Below, in pieces: positions 12,501 through 23,533 of a DNA stretch of 64,000 nucleotides (position 1 is the stretch's first letter; every line of letters begins with the position of its first letter). A program made the position numbers and the translations under genes. The notes beneath the pieces are model-generated. The model did not search any database. It was not told the origin of the DNA and worked only from the letters and a program-made list of their open reading frames with translations. Origin of the DNA: Vermamoeba vermiformis (Eukaryota > Tubulinea > Echinamoebida); contig JBEWZL010000156.1 of the NCBI GenBank assembly GCA_045837725.1, positions 82,496 to 146,495 of the forward strand. Direction: 5' to 3'.

Positions 12501-12840
12501 GCCAAAAAAAATATCTACAATTATTTTATAAAATTAAATTAACTAGAGGGCTCGATAATATTGCACATAAAATTACCTTTTGATAAGTAGCTTCATCAAA
12601 TTGATCAACAGGAGTGACAATGACTAATTTTGACCAAGATTCGGATGACGCTTTCAAAGTCGCTGCCAATAAATTCAATGTAGTCTTTTGAGGTCCGTAA
12701 TGTACTCCCTCTTTATCATATTGTACCATTCTATGTACATCGAATACGTGCGCTGCATCTGCTGGCAAGATCTGAGAGACGCAGATCATGCAGAAGATCA
12801 CGAGCGACAGGACCACTTTATTGTTCATTGATCGAATCAT
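9554..12840 (-). CDS. NCLN: Nicalin, BOS complex / ER translocon-associated subunit
   Basis: This is a 603-residue nicastrin-like ER membrane protein; human nicalin has 563. In vertebrates it acts with TMEM147 and NOMO in the multipass translocon (established family knowledge). Exons on the minus strand are 12577-12840, 12337-12384, 12043-12168, 11646-11801, 11175-11420, 10836-10992, 10515-10666, 10225-10412, 9674-10082 and 9554-9619. Diagnostic parts are a signal peptide followed by HVFDVHRMVQYD, then LPTIALVARYDGINTAP, the aminopeptidase-like GADDNGSGVVSVLELARLFS, a Lys/Ser-rich insert in exon 5, WQHERFSRQRI, and one C-terminal membrane span with a short tail. The usual AHYD of the aminopeptidase fold reads ARYD. 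The start could be 12828 instead of 12840. Confidence 0.95.
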
Positions 12841-12952
12841 AAATAATATGGGTCCTATTGTGCACTTATGATTAAAAAAAATCCGACAAAACGCCAAAGG
12901 AAAAGAGCTGTTTTTTTCAGAACTGTTCTGTGCCCAAAGAAACACAAACACA
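12841..12952. promoter_or_regulatory. Bidirectional promoter interval, nicalin / UBL protein
   Basis: Only 112 bp separate the divergent start codons of nicalin (minus) and the ubiquitin-like protein (plus). Both promoters must lie here or overlap the genes. I recognise no specific element. Confidence 0.5.
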
Positions 12953-14567
12953 ATGGCGCTAGTAGAAGATCGTGCCTTATATTTAGTATTCGCTAATAGG
13001 TTTAACAAGGTCGAGTTTGCCGCGTCTAAGAAATCTGTATCGCAGCTAAAAGATTTTCTGCGTAAAAATCATAGGCAATTCTGGGCCAGTAAGTCCCACG
13101 ATATTAAAAACATATCGTTAAAATTAAATTAGAAGCTTTATAGATTGTGAATGGTATTTTAATGGAAGAATACTGGAGGACGGAGATGTGGGGCGATTAA
13201 AAAATTACGCCTCAATCCAGTGCGTTAATCCTAACGCTGAAATAACAGTGCAGGTACAAAACAATAATATTTTGTATTACACTTGATACATTAATTCTGG
13301 AATTGAATTTCGTTTGCGATCTTGATCCAACGGCTAACGTCTCTGTAGGTCTTCTTAAAGGTACAGAAATGACTACATCTTATGGTGGGCTAATACATTG
13401 TTAGACTCTAACTGGCAAAACGGTCACGCTTGAAGTGGATTTGTCCCAACCCATCTTCAGTATAAAACAAGCGGTCAGTATTGAAAACCTACCAAATAAA
13501 TTATTATACATATAGTAATACTTATTTTTAATATTAGATTCAAAATAAAGAAGGAATACCGCCAGACCAACAAAAATTGATATTTGCCGGAAAGCAACTT
13601 GAAGACAATAGAACTATTGAAGACTACAACATTACGAAGGGTAATTACTATCAGTATACTCACACCGTCGGCTGTAACGAAATTTATAGAAAGCACGCTC
13701 CATTTGGTGATAAGATTACGTGGACAAGGTCACGAAAGTCTACGGTTCAATGCGAAATGTTCCGGACCTGGTCGTCATTCTTTTATCGAACTGCCGTTTG
13801 CGTCTACTCAAGGATTTATACCAAACCCACAAAAAATTCTTTCGAGCGTTGCCGGCATTGTTCAAGTAAGTTGTAATATTTTTACATAACGGAGTTAATT
13901 TTATTTTCAGATCCTGAATGACAAAGAGCAGCCAATAGAAGGAAAATTCGTTATAAAAGGTGAAAAGGGCCGGTACAGTATTGCATGGGAGCCATCGGTC
14001 CCATTGTATCCTGGCTTGTACAACGTTAAGTACTCGATCTGCCCTGGTTACAAATCACTCGTAGAAGCAGGATGGGGCTGGGGATTCCATTCAGAACATT
14101 ATTTATGTGGACTAGATGATATTTTCTCGGAAGAAAAGTGGTTTATGCATGACATTGATCTAACCAAAAAAGATTCAATTTTTAAAGTTCGACGAGGAAA
14201 TGATGGATGGCGAGCGATGGTCGTTTCATTGGCAAAAGACAGTTATATACAGAATGATCTAATCAATATGCTAAAAAGAAATATTGCAGCCACTTTTGAT
14301 GTCTCCGAACAAGATCTATTGTCGATCAAGACGGACGATGTTGATATTGAAGATGATTATGACGTTATGGAGCTTAAAAATAGCGACATTATTACATTTA
14401 CAACAAAAGAACGAAATAATAACGAAAATAATAGCCACAAAGACGCGCAGATCGCGAAATTGCAGGCAGAATTGAACGAGGTGAATGGCAAGTACAAACA
14501 GTTGTTAACCGAACACGAGGCACTTAAAGAGAAGATGAATAGAGCCATCAATGAATTGTTAATGTAA
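12953..14567 (+). CDS. Double ubiquitin-like domain protein with C-terminal coiled coil
   Basis: A 420-residue protein. Exons are 12953-13088, 13144-13253, 13349-13360 (a 12-base microexon), 13405-13473, 13538-13640, 13690-13865 and 13911-14567. Residues 1-80 form a divergent ubiquitin fold ([16 protein letters not shown]). Residues 82-160 are clearly ubiquitin: [15 protein letters not shown], then [37 protein letters not shown]. The ubiquitin module ends RLRGQG, not RLRGG-stop, so normal C-terminal cleavage and conjugation are unlikely; it should act as an integral UBL. Then comes a region of about 180 residues I do not recognise ([14 protein letters not shown]), followed by a third UBL-like acidic stretch (near residues 290-345) and a final coiled coil of about 40 residues. 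It is probably a ubiquitin-pathway adaptor; the target is unknown. Confidence 0.85.
13349..13360 (+). other. 12-base microexon in the ubiquitin-like gene
   Basis: A four-codon exon (V F L K) is flanked by a TGTAG acceptor and a GTACAG donor. It restores the universally conserved start of the ubiquitin fold, V-F-L-K-T-L-T-G-K, between neighbouring exons. Without it that strand would be missing and the protein would not align with ubiquitin. Confidence 0.85.
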
Positions 14568-14892
14568 CGCTGGACCAGCTGTAATCCATTATTCTTTTTG
14601 AGCCGGCAGGTGCGCTCTTTATTCTTGAGGCAAAAAAGACTTTATTTGGTTAATAAAAAGGCTTTAGCAACCAATATCTTTATTTTGAACAATAAATATT
14701 CGAAATGACCCTTTTTTACGTTCGGAACCGTTGCAAAATTTTGGGGAGTGCCTTTCGTTGACGTGTTGTTCACTTATTTCTGTTTTTTTAGACTAGACAC
14801 CACCTGTATATATTCGCTAGGTGTTTTGTATACATTAGATATCTATACGCGTTGTACATTGGAAGTTCATTATTTTATTGGACGAAGCTACG
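14568..14892. other. Intergenic, nothing recognised
   Basis: 3' end of the ubiquitin-like gene and promoter of LST8. AT-rich, with no further coding signal. Confidence 0.5.
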
Positions 14893-17054
14893 ATGCCTAG
14901 TGTAATTTTAGCTACCGCAGGATATGACCATACTATTAGATTGTGGGAAGTACCTACTGGTTATTGCTATAGAACTCTACAGTTTGCCGAATCCGTAAGT
15001 AAAAAAAAATAAATTGTGAAAATTATTCTAGTCGCGTAAAATTCCAAATAATTATCAATTATTACTGTAAATAATATATAGGTATTATTAGAGAGGACTA
15101 ATTAATTTTCTATGGCAGCAAATCAATAAAATCGAAATATCTCCTAATAAACAATATATCATCGCTGGTGGTAACCCTCAAATTAAATTATTTGAAGTTG
15201 GAGGCAACAATCCTCAAGCGGTAAGTATTTATTAATGTTATTCGATTGATACTGAAAATTAATGGATGCTGTAACTGATCGGATCTGATTTTCGCTTTAG
15301 ATATCCACTTATAATGGTCACAAAGGCAATATAACATCATTAGGCTTTCATAAAGAAGGTCAATGGTTTTATTCAGCAGCTGAAGACGGCACAGTCAAGA
15401 TCTGGGATATCAGGTACGAATCTACGCTTAGATATTGTTCGTAATTAAATCAATACCATATATTTATATCAAAATACCATTATCATTGTACGCACGAGAC
15501 GATTAGTCTTTAAACGTTTCTCTAAGCAAATTCAATTTCGAAACCAAATCCGATCAAACTTGAAAGAGCTTAATTTCGATTTAAATGCTTGCTATAGATC
15601 TCCTAATGCACATTCACGCGAATTTACCTATACTGAGCCATGCACTACTGTCGCATTGCATCCTAATCAAGAAGAATTTATTTGCGGCTATCAAAATGGA
15701 GTTATTCGAGTTTATGATATTGGAACCAACGAATGTACCTCTGAATTTGTAAGTTAATACCTCTACGATAATATAGAGCTAAATAATAATGAGCACAACA
15801 AATTTTGTAGCCTCTTGGATCAAGCTGAAGATCCCGATCGAGTCTTACTCAACTCTTTTATTTTCAAACCTTATTGTTATTTATAAATCAAAATAATAGT
15901 ACTAATACTGATACTTTTTTATAGTTACCAGATGATGACACACCAATCCGTTCAATTACAATTAATTCATTAGGCTCGCATTGTGTTATCGCTAACAACA
16001 GAGGTAATTCACTATTTAATATATAAGCAAGTGATATATAGCAGGTATTAATTAATGATTTTTTATTATATAGGCATGTGCTATGGTTACAGTTTCCGTC
16101 AAGGCGACATTGCACAAGCGGCACTCGATCAGAAGTGGGAGGCACACAAGAGATACGTGTTGAAAGCACAATTTAGTCCTGATTCTAAGTACGTATAGTA
16201 TTAGTGTATTTAAGAACACTATAGAATGCGAGATAATCAAGAAAAAAATCGGATCTGCATCCGGTGATCCGCATCTATTTTTGCCTGTATAATGCTTAGT
16301 TTCATTTCGCAAATTATTATATATATATTACCTAAGTCCTATTATGATACTATAATACTATTAACCTTATTAAATCTTATCATACTGATATTTCGATGGT
16401 GTTTTTAGGCTACTCGCAACAACATCAGCGGACCACACAGTCAAAGTGTGGCACACGGGCATTAACTACGTTGAACGCGTTGACGACGATGACGAGTTAA
16501 ATCCACGAACAACAGTCGAAGTACAATTGAACAATACATATGAATTGAACAAATTATTGACGGGTCATCAACGATGGGTCTGGGACTGCGTGTTTTCATC
16601 TGATTCTGCCTATTTAATTACAGGTAATTACACTATAATAGTTATCACTCTCGCGATAGGACCATTTTTAGCATGAAATTTTTATCGTTGTGGATCACGT
16701 ACTTTGAGTTACGCTATCATCTCCTCGTGAAACCATATAGCGTATTTATATAGTGCATCGTATAATAGATGCCGTTAATTAATAGTGTTCAAAACATGAG
16801 CGATATTTGTTAACTACCGACTTGTTTTGACACGTGTCAAATTAGCATCAAGCACCAATTTGGTTCTAACCATGATAAGGCCCTGATGAATGACTTCGAT
16901 TATGATACTAATGGATTATTTATTATTAGCATCCTCCGATCATTCAAGCAGACTTTGGGACTTGCAACAAGGTGAAACTATTCGAACGTACACTGGTCAT
17001 CATAAGGCTGTTATGAGCGTTGCTTTGAATGACGCGGAAGTAAATTATTCTTAG
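14893..17054 (+). CDS. LST8: LST8, WD40 subunit of TOR complexes
   Basis: A 333-residue seven-bladed WD40 protein that stabilises the TOR kinase domain in TORC1 and TORC2 (human mLST8 has 326 residues). Exons are 14893-14994, 15119-15220, 15301-15413, 15598-15748, 15925-16003, 16074-16188, 16409-16623 and 16930-17054. It opens [20 protein letters not shown], close to mLST8 [15 protein letters not shown]. It continues with a [22 protein letters not shown] blade, [48 protein letters not shown] and a final [11 protein letters not shown]...[13 protein letters not shown], each matching an mLST8 blade. Intron 7 is long for this genome (306 bp) and holds one of the TGACACGTGTCA palindromes. Confidence 0.96.
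16828..16839. promoter_or_regulatory. TGACACGTGTCA palindrome 1, LST8 intron 7
   Basis: A perfect 12-bp palindrome, extending to 16 bp as TTTGACACGTGTCAAA at 16826-16841. The core CACGTG is the E-box/G-box recognised by bHLH and bZIP factors (family knowledge); its role here is inferred. Confidence 0.5.
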
Positions 17055-17130
17055 AAATAATAAAAATGTTACTACCACCGGACTCGACACAAAAGGAGCT
17101 GTTTATTTGTATCGAAAAGGAGCTACATTT

Positions 17131-17739
17131 TTAACCTAAAGGGCACCAAGAACAAGGCGGGCAGCTGTCACTAATGACGGGGAATCCGTGATAGCAATCT
17201 CCAGGGCCACCACATGGCGCGACTCCATTGCCAGCATTGTTAGCGCAGCAGCGGCGATGACAAACGATGAAACCAATGATGTAAGCTCTTTTGATTCCTT
17301 CTACGGCTGCTGTCTTGGTCGAATTTTTTGTGCTGTCGAACGAGAACGTGGCTTGAGTTGGGACGTCACGGACTACAGGAATGCCAATCTTCTCCATGGA
17401 GTCGTAGTATTTCTCTCGAAAGGTTTTGCCGGTGCTAGTGGCTAAGGACCCAGTGCTAGACATTCGGTGTTGCGCGTGCAAGTGGACCTCCCATCGTTGG
17501 TCAGGAGTCAATTTTTCATACATTGCAGCTTCTTCTTTTGCAAGTGGCTCGAGTACGCTAAGGACCGTACTTCGAATGTCACCGATGAATTCACCTTTGA
17601 TAAGAGCATCCTCGGCAAGTGCAATCAGAGGAGAAACAGTAGCTATGTGTTCATCGATCATGTGCTTGGCTTCGTCTACGAGAGTGGCTGCAGAGATAGC
17701 CAAGAGTGAAATTAAGATAAGTACTTTTGTTGTGTTCAT
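17131..17739 (-). CDS. Secreted protein with cysteine-rich tail
   Basis: A single-exon 202-residue protein. It starts with a clear signal peptide of about 18 residues (KVLILISLLAISAATL). A helical middle follows, with charged residues and few aromatic ones. The last 45 residues hold eight cysteines, including CHRRCCANNAG and CPPCSWC. The tail is glycine- and proline-rich without a hydrophobic anchor, so the protein is probably released. A compact disulfide-bonded domain is likely. I recognise no family. The stop lies 77 bp from that of LST8 on the opposite strand, so the two genes are convergent. Confidence 0.75.
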   Translation of the reverse strand: MNTTKVLILISLLAISAATLVDEAKHMIDEHIATVSPLIALAEDALIKGEFIGDIRSTVLSVLEPLAKEEAAMYEKLTPDQRWEVHLHAQHRMSSTGSLATSTGKTFREKYYDSMEKIGIPVVRDVPTQATFSFDSTKNSTKTAAVEGIKRAYIIGFIVCHRRCCANNAGNGVAPCGGPGDCYHGFPVISDSCPPCSWCPLG

Positions 17740-18055
17740 GTTGTTACTTTGTTACGAAATACTTTCAACCGCACTCTTGTTTAAATAATTTCGCTTCAAG
17801 AATAGGCTCTAGATTTCTATTAGTAATGCGCCTATTCTATGTCATCAATGAAAACTCAGATAGTATAACGATGAATTTCGACAAAGAATTGAAATACGAA
17901 GAATACAAAATTAATTCTTTGTGATTCGCGCCGGTTCCGAACTTTTTCTTTATTAAGGACGAAATTGTGCAATAAAACACGTAAAAGCTGCTCTATTCAT
18001 CTTTTTCTTGTCCTAGTCCGATGGTTCTTCATCACTGCCACTACCATCACTATTA
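17740..18055. other. Intergenic, nothing recognised
   Basis: Promoter of the secreted cysteine-tailed gene (minus) and 3' region of the first F-box gene. It includes the former acidic tail codons of that gene, now downstream of its stop. Confidence 0.5.
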
Positions 18056-19064
18056 TCACCTTTCTTCAATGCTGTTCTCGCACTCTTGATATCTCTCGCA
18101 CGCTTCACATCGCGGCAATTTGCACCGGTAACAGTCACCTCCTGTCTGTTCATCGCATTAGAGCAGGTAGTGAAGGTTAATGTTTAAGAAGCTTACCGTG
18201 CCCATTTCGTCACAATGTTCGCACTGCACAACACACTCTTTGCAGTGGTTTGTTTCGTAACCGCCATCCACCGGACGTGGATACCGCGCCTTGACCTCAC
18301 AGTCCAAACAAAAACTTTCCTCACAAGATTCGCATTCGAAAGCTTGGAATGGCGTTTCCTTTTTGCAAACCTTGCATTCGTATATCGAATAATAAAGTTT
18401 CCATTTCAGTTCCGTTCCGTAATTCTTGGTGCAATTTTCACAGCTTACGAAAATATCTTCGTTTTCTGGTGTGAAATTTTTGAGCTTGGTCTCGCATACA
18501 GGGCACTGCACGCTCTTAAATTTCGGTTTCTTGTTATTAGAGCTAACGTATGTACAGCTGAATATCTTCATTCTGGAAAAGCAGGTAAGAAAAGATGGCT
18601 GGAGCTCGAGATCGACTCGTTTTCCGAGAATTTCATGGTGATAGGACTTACTTCGTATAGAATGGCACAAATTTTTCGTTTGGCATATCTTTCATGTGTT
18701 TTTGATAGAATTGAGGCCACATGGATGAACTAATTGAATGCCAGATCTTGACAATCATTGCGTTGATGGATTTTGATGCTAATCGCAATTGCCGTTGCTC
18801 CTTCAATGCAATTTTCATATCATATTCTCCTAATGGCATGTCGGTGCCAAGGATTGTTTGCCAAATTTCAACGGGCAGATCTGGAAGGACTTTCGAATAA
18901 TTGAAGTTAGATTAATCTATTTATGGAAATAAAAGCGAAATATTTTTTGTTTAATAAATTATGTTTTTTTGTTCCATACCTTGATCCATTGAATCTTCAA
19001 TTCGTCTTTTCTTTTTCTCATGGGACCTAGTATCGTCGCTAATCTCATCCGCCTTCCTTTTCAT
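18056..19064 (-). CDS. F-box protein with zinc-cysteine domain, copy 1
   Basis: A 262-residue protein. Exons are 18980-19064, 18652-18889, 18197-18572 and 18056-18145. It starts with a basic nuclear-signal-like stretch (EKKKRR). An F-box-like motif follows: LPDLPVEIWQTILG...KEQRQLRLASKSIN, the segment that binds Skp1 in SCF ubiquitin ligases. The rest carries repeated C-x2-C pairs (CPVC, CENC, CKVC, CESC, CLDC, CKEC, CEHC), suggesting several zinc-binding treble-clef or RING-like units. Relative to copy 2 at 19380 it stops early: the acidic serine-rich EEPSD tail lies out of frame past the TGA. A ligase-adaptor role is inferred from the F-box; the substrate is unknown. Confidence 0.8.
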
Positions 19065-19379
19065 TTTCTGGTACTCCTTCTTGTCGGCAATTGTTTTTGT
19101 TTCAATTGTGTTCGAGAGGTGCTTCTCCTGTCAAAAATGTCTTGTTCGTTTTGGATCAGGGGTTAGGGTTTGACTTTGTAATGGCGCGAATTAGGTTAAA
19201 TCATCATCGTCACGAATCATGACATCTTTTTAAAGCGCTAAACACTTTTTGAAGCCTTGATGACAGCCGCCGAAAACACAGCCAGACAAAGACGTTATAC
19301 TGCGAACTTACATTCTTTATTCAGGACACGCAATGTGCAATAAAATAAAACACGTAAACGTTGTTCTCATCTTTGGGTC
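19065..19379. other. Promoter of F-box copy 1 and 3' end of copy 2
   Basis: No gene is seen. It contains the 20-bp block at 19247-19266 that is shared with the promoter of the gene at 24266. Part of it (around 19211-19235) matches the region upstream of copy 2 near 20597, as expected after tandem duplication. Confidence 0.6.
19247..19266 (-). promoter_or_regulatory. 20-bp promoter block shared with 24097-24116
   Basis: Read on the minus strand this is CTGTCATCAAGGCTTCAAAA, about 180 bp upstream of the F-box copy 1 start and in the same direction as the gene. It is identical to 24097-24116 upstream of an unrelated gene, and weaker similarity extends a few bases on both sides. Copy 2 lacks it. 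Confidence 0.65.
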
Positions 19380-20446
19380 CTAATCCGATGGTTCTTCATC
19401 ACTGCCACTACGATCACTATCCTCACCACTTTCTTCAATGCTGTTCTCGCACTCTTGATATGTCTCGCACACTTCACATTGCGGCAATTTGCACCGGTCA
19501 CACTCGCCTTCCGTCTGTTCAGAAAAAAGACTGCTTTTAGCAACAGATTGTAATGGTTAAAGTTCAAGGAGGCTTACGGTGCCCATTTCCCCGTCACAAT
19601 GATCGCACTCCTCGACACACTCTTTGCAGTACTTTCTGGCGTAATTGCCATCCACGGGACCTAGATATTGAACCTCCTCCGCGCAGCTCCAACAAAAACT
19701 TTCATTGCAAGCTTCGCATTCGAAAGCTTGGAATGGCGTTTCCTTCTTGCAAACCTTGCATTCGTATATCGAATAATAAAGTTTCCATTTCAGTTCCGTT
19801 CCGTAATTCTTGGTGCAATTTTCACAGCTTACGAAAATATCTTCGTTTTCAAGCGTTAAATTTTTGAGCTTGGTCTTGCATACAGGGCACTTCACGCTCT
19901 TAAACTTCGGTTTCTCGTCACTACAGCTGACGTACGTACAGCTAAATATCTTCATTCTGGTAATGCAGGTGAGAAAGATTGATGGAGATCGAGATCGACT
20001 CGTTTTCCGAGAATTTCATGGCGATAGGACTTACTTCGTATAGAATGGCACAAACTTTTCGTTTGGCATATCTTTCATTTGTTTTTGATAGAATTGAGGC
20101 CACATGGATGAACTAATTGAATGCCAGATCTTAACAATCATTGCGTTGATTGATTTTGATGCTAATCGCAATTGCCGTTGCTCCTTCAATGCAATTTTCA
20201 TATCATATTCTCCTAATGGTATGTCGGTGCCAAGGATTGTTTGCCAAATTTCAACGGGCAGATCTGGAAGGACTTTCGAATAATTAAAGTTAATCTCATT
20301 TATGCGGAAAATAAAAGCGAGTATTTTTAGTTTAATAAATCAAGTTTTTTGTTCTCCTTACCTAGATCCATTGAACCTTCAATTCGTCTTTTCTTTTTCT
20401 CTTGGGACGTTGTATCGTCGCTATTCTCATCCACCTTCCTTTTCAT
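19380..20446 (-). CDS. F-box protein with zinc-cysteine domain, copy 2
   Basis: A 278-residue paralogue of the gene at 18056, in the same orientation. Exons are 20362-20446, 20035-20272, 19578-19956 and 19380-19514. Exons 1 and 2 have the same lengths as in copy 1 and exon 3 is one codon longer. The F-box segment is almost unchanged. In the cysteine region one pair reads CWSC rather than CLDC. It keeps the complete C-terminus, an acidic run ending in EEPSD, that copy 1 has lost. The ATG used opens with MKRK in both copies; a slightly more upstream reading frame is closed here and open in copy 1, supporting this start. Confidence 0.82.
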
Positions 20447-20717
20447 TTCTGGTACTGCTTCTTGTCGGCAATTGTTTTTGTTTCAATTGTGTTCATTTGG
20501 TGCTTCTCCTGTCAAAAAATGTCTCGTTCGAATTTTGATCAGGGATTGCCTGTCGAACGAAAGTCTTTGTAGTGACATGAAGTGGGTTAAATTATCGTCA
20601 CGAATCATGACATCTTTTTAATGCTCTTAATACTTTCAAATTGGTCAAGTTCGTCATTACGAGCTTTTATCTGCGTGGGTTACCAAGGCTCGCAGTACTA
20701 TAGTTGTTGATATCGTT

Positions 20718-23533
20718 TTACATATTTAAAAACACCAGAAAAACGGTGCAAAGACAAATCTCAGACCAAAATCTCGGCAAGGCAATAGTTGCATCAGAGG
20801 TAGCTGGCGCGTTTGATGAAGGCCCAGATGAACTTCTCGGCGAACCACTTGGCGAGACCGAGGCACTAGGTGACGGGACATAGTCTTTGATACCAACGAT
20901 TTGACCGCTAAGCTCTTTGCCGTTTAAACCTTAAGCGATGAAAATTAGCAACAGATCCGTCAGATTCACATCACAAAATCCTGCTTACTTTCAACTGTAA
21001 CATTCTGTGGTGCACTAGTATCAGTATTGACTTGTTGAACAAATTCGTCTTGTTGATTTGCAACGAATTTTTGGACCACTTCAGCGGGCTGTTCTTCGAC
21101 GTTCTGTTGATCTATAACCAGACCCGTTAGCATTATAGTAATATATGTATGACAGCAGGTACCTGGGGCAATAGCTAACTCAGCTTCAAGAGTTGAATCA
21201 GCTTGATTGAAGTTTCGTTTCTTCGCGACAAGTGTCACACGGGCGTCACTGATTCCCGTCACTGAAACAAATTTGCTTCGAACAACTTCGCCGAATCCTG
21301 AGGGGAATTGGCCATCAGCACGCAGCTTGATAACGAAATTGATAGCTAGATAAAGAAATGAGACTCTTGTGGACCGAAAAATATGCACGTACTCGTCGGG
21401 CATATAAGACTACTGTCGCCAAATGGAATAGGGACAGTATACGATTCTAAGGCCCAATAGCTATATCCTTGTATGTTCTTGCCGACGTTAAACTGTACTG
21501 ATAATGGATAGATCGGTCCACGGCCCACATCGAAATCTTCAATTGGTGTCGAATACTGTCAAAAAAATTAGCAAAATTGACAGGTTTTTTAGCTAGCATT
21601 AAACTTACTGGCGTGAAAGAGTTACGGTCTTGCGTCAGAGGGATCACGAATGCGTTTTGTTCGAGGTTGTTGTACGAAAAGAACGCGATGCCAGTGTCAG
21701 GATTGTAACACTCGAAGATTGGCACGACGTTTTGGATGGGCAGCGGTCTTAACCCGTACAATTTGTTATCGTGCACGATGGCAATCTCGCAATTGTTACC
21801 GTAGATTGGCACACCCTATGCAAGCTAGGTGTCAGTCCATTTCCATATTAGGAAAGTTAACCGAAATCTGAACTTACCGTGACATTAGCGTTGGCGCTAA
21901 ATACAACGCCTTTAGGCAGTCTGCCGGTGACTTTGACTCCCCACGTGCCCCATTGACGTCCTTCAAAGTACACGTTGGATCCGCTGATACCTTTGGGGTA
22001 CAGCACGATGTTGTCAACTAGCGATAAAGTCAAAACAATAACTACTACTATTCGACTGATTGCACTTACGCTTAGAGAGAATAGGCTGAGCTATTGGCGG
22101 CCATTGAAAATAAGGTGCTGGTGTCGATGTAATGTATTCATAGCCAATTCGATCTATGAACTCCGCCTGAAAAACGAAGGTCAATAACTTTTGTTTGTCG
22201 TTATATAAACTTTTCAAAGGTGCTTACTCGAGTTGCATTGTAGTAGTAATGCGCAAATGATTTTCCTTGATGAACCATAATAAAATTTTCAGTCATATCT
22301 TTAGAAAGGCCGTCGATGCCGCCATTAAGAGAATAATCGATATTATTAGAGCTATTAGACCACTAAATAAAATAAAATATGAGATGATAACTTCGCTAGA
22401 AGTTGTTACGCACGTCTACAACCAAAAAAGATTGTGTACCAAGAACGTAAAATAGTCCGTCTTCGAACCAAGCGCGAACTGGCGGTGAGGTACCTCCGGT
22501 AGCAACTAGAGGGGGCGTACTATCTGAGTGAATAGGGTATTCTGGGAATGGACTTCTGTCCGTGACAACAATGCAAAATTCCGAGGTCGCGTTGGACCCT
22601 ATTACGACCTCAATAGGTCGGCCCTCTTGGTAGTTCGGAGCATTGGTGTCGAACAAATGCACATTAGAGTCCCAGTAGGTCAAGGAATAATCATTAACTG
22701 CGACCGCTCCCACGTTGGATCTGAGCATATACTTGCCGAAGGGCACGTACGACGAGGGTTTCGTAGCAGCCACGGTATGCGACGCTGTAACAAATGCGCT
22801 CATTGAACTTTCTTCTACGTATTCAGACCATGTTGCCGAGGCCATGTACATAAATCCATTAGCAACGTGAGTGAGGGAAGCTGGCGGATCCCCCGTCGGA
22901 ATATACCTATTGGGCCCAAAAAATTAATCCACGGTGATATTTAGAACATTATTATACCCGTAATCAGTAGTCGATAATGTTCCATTCTCGAAGTGTACTC
23001 GATAAATTATATTAGTCGTCGCATTTTTTCCTTGTACGTAGATGTGATCCTTTAAAATTAAAATTAAACTTTGATATAAACGGTAATCGTAGGAAATTAT
23101 TTTTACCTCCGCATCCGTAGTAATTTCAGTACTGACGAAATCGAAGTCAAAGTTATCTGGCGGCCAAATCCAGGCAACATTCAAAACTGTTGACCTTCCG
23201 TTGGTCTGCGCCGGACAATGAAACTAATAAAATTAGTATAAATATCCAATTTACTATTTTTAAACACACGTTTAGCAATTATTAAACAGCGTGGAGAATT
23301 AGCACGAATATTAAAGCAATATTTATTATCGTGCACAAAAAAGCGGTTATTATCGCTATTCTAGAATAGCAAGCTGCAATATTACTTACATTCCTATCGA
23401 TTTTGTATGTTCTCTGCGCGTTTCCACCCAGGCACGGATAACCTGAGTTAGCAAGCACTTCGGCTCCGTTCACGATCGAGATCACTGCAATGAGTAGTCC
23501 CGCTGCGATAAAACACTGATCATACGTACGCAT
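20718..23533 (-). CDS. NSGYP-family surface protein E
   Basis: A complete 701-residue minus-strand member. Exons from the 5' end are 23390-23533, 23107-23223, 22958-23049, 22414-22906, 22228-22362, 22070-22166, 21878-22017, 21609-21815, 21393-21555, 21163-21345, 20989-21111 and 20718-20929. It has a signal peptide, then LANSGYPCLGGNAQRTY, STVLNVAWIWPPDNF, the THVANGFMYM segment, PIQNVVPIFECYNPDTG with FFSYNNLEQ, FPSGFGEVVRSKFVSVTGIS, a (E/Q)PAEVVQKF...QQV stalk, then a Ser/Pro-rich stretch and a short hydrophobic end consistent with GPI attachment. Twelve exons appears to be the ancestral arrangement, shared with F and G. Many N-x-S/T sites fit an extracellular protein. Confidence 0.87.

Noticed and set aside
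9554-12840. Active aminopeptidase
   Set aside because: Although it has the M28-like fold segments, the ligand-binding pattern and flanking regions match nicalin, which is considered non-catalytic, and the usual HYD reads RYD.
18215-18733. 172-codon plus-strand frame
   Set aside because: It lies antisense to the F-box/cysteine exons, is rich in Phe and Leu as expected for the reverse of Lys/Glu codons, and crosses an intron of the real gene.
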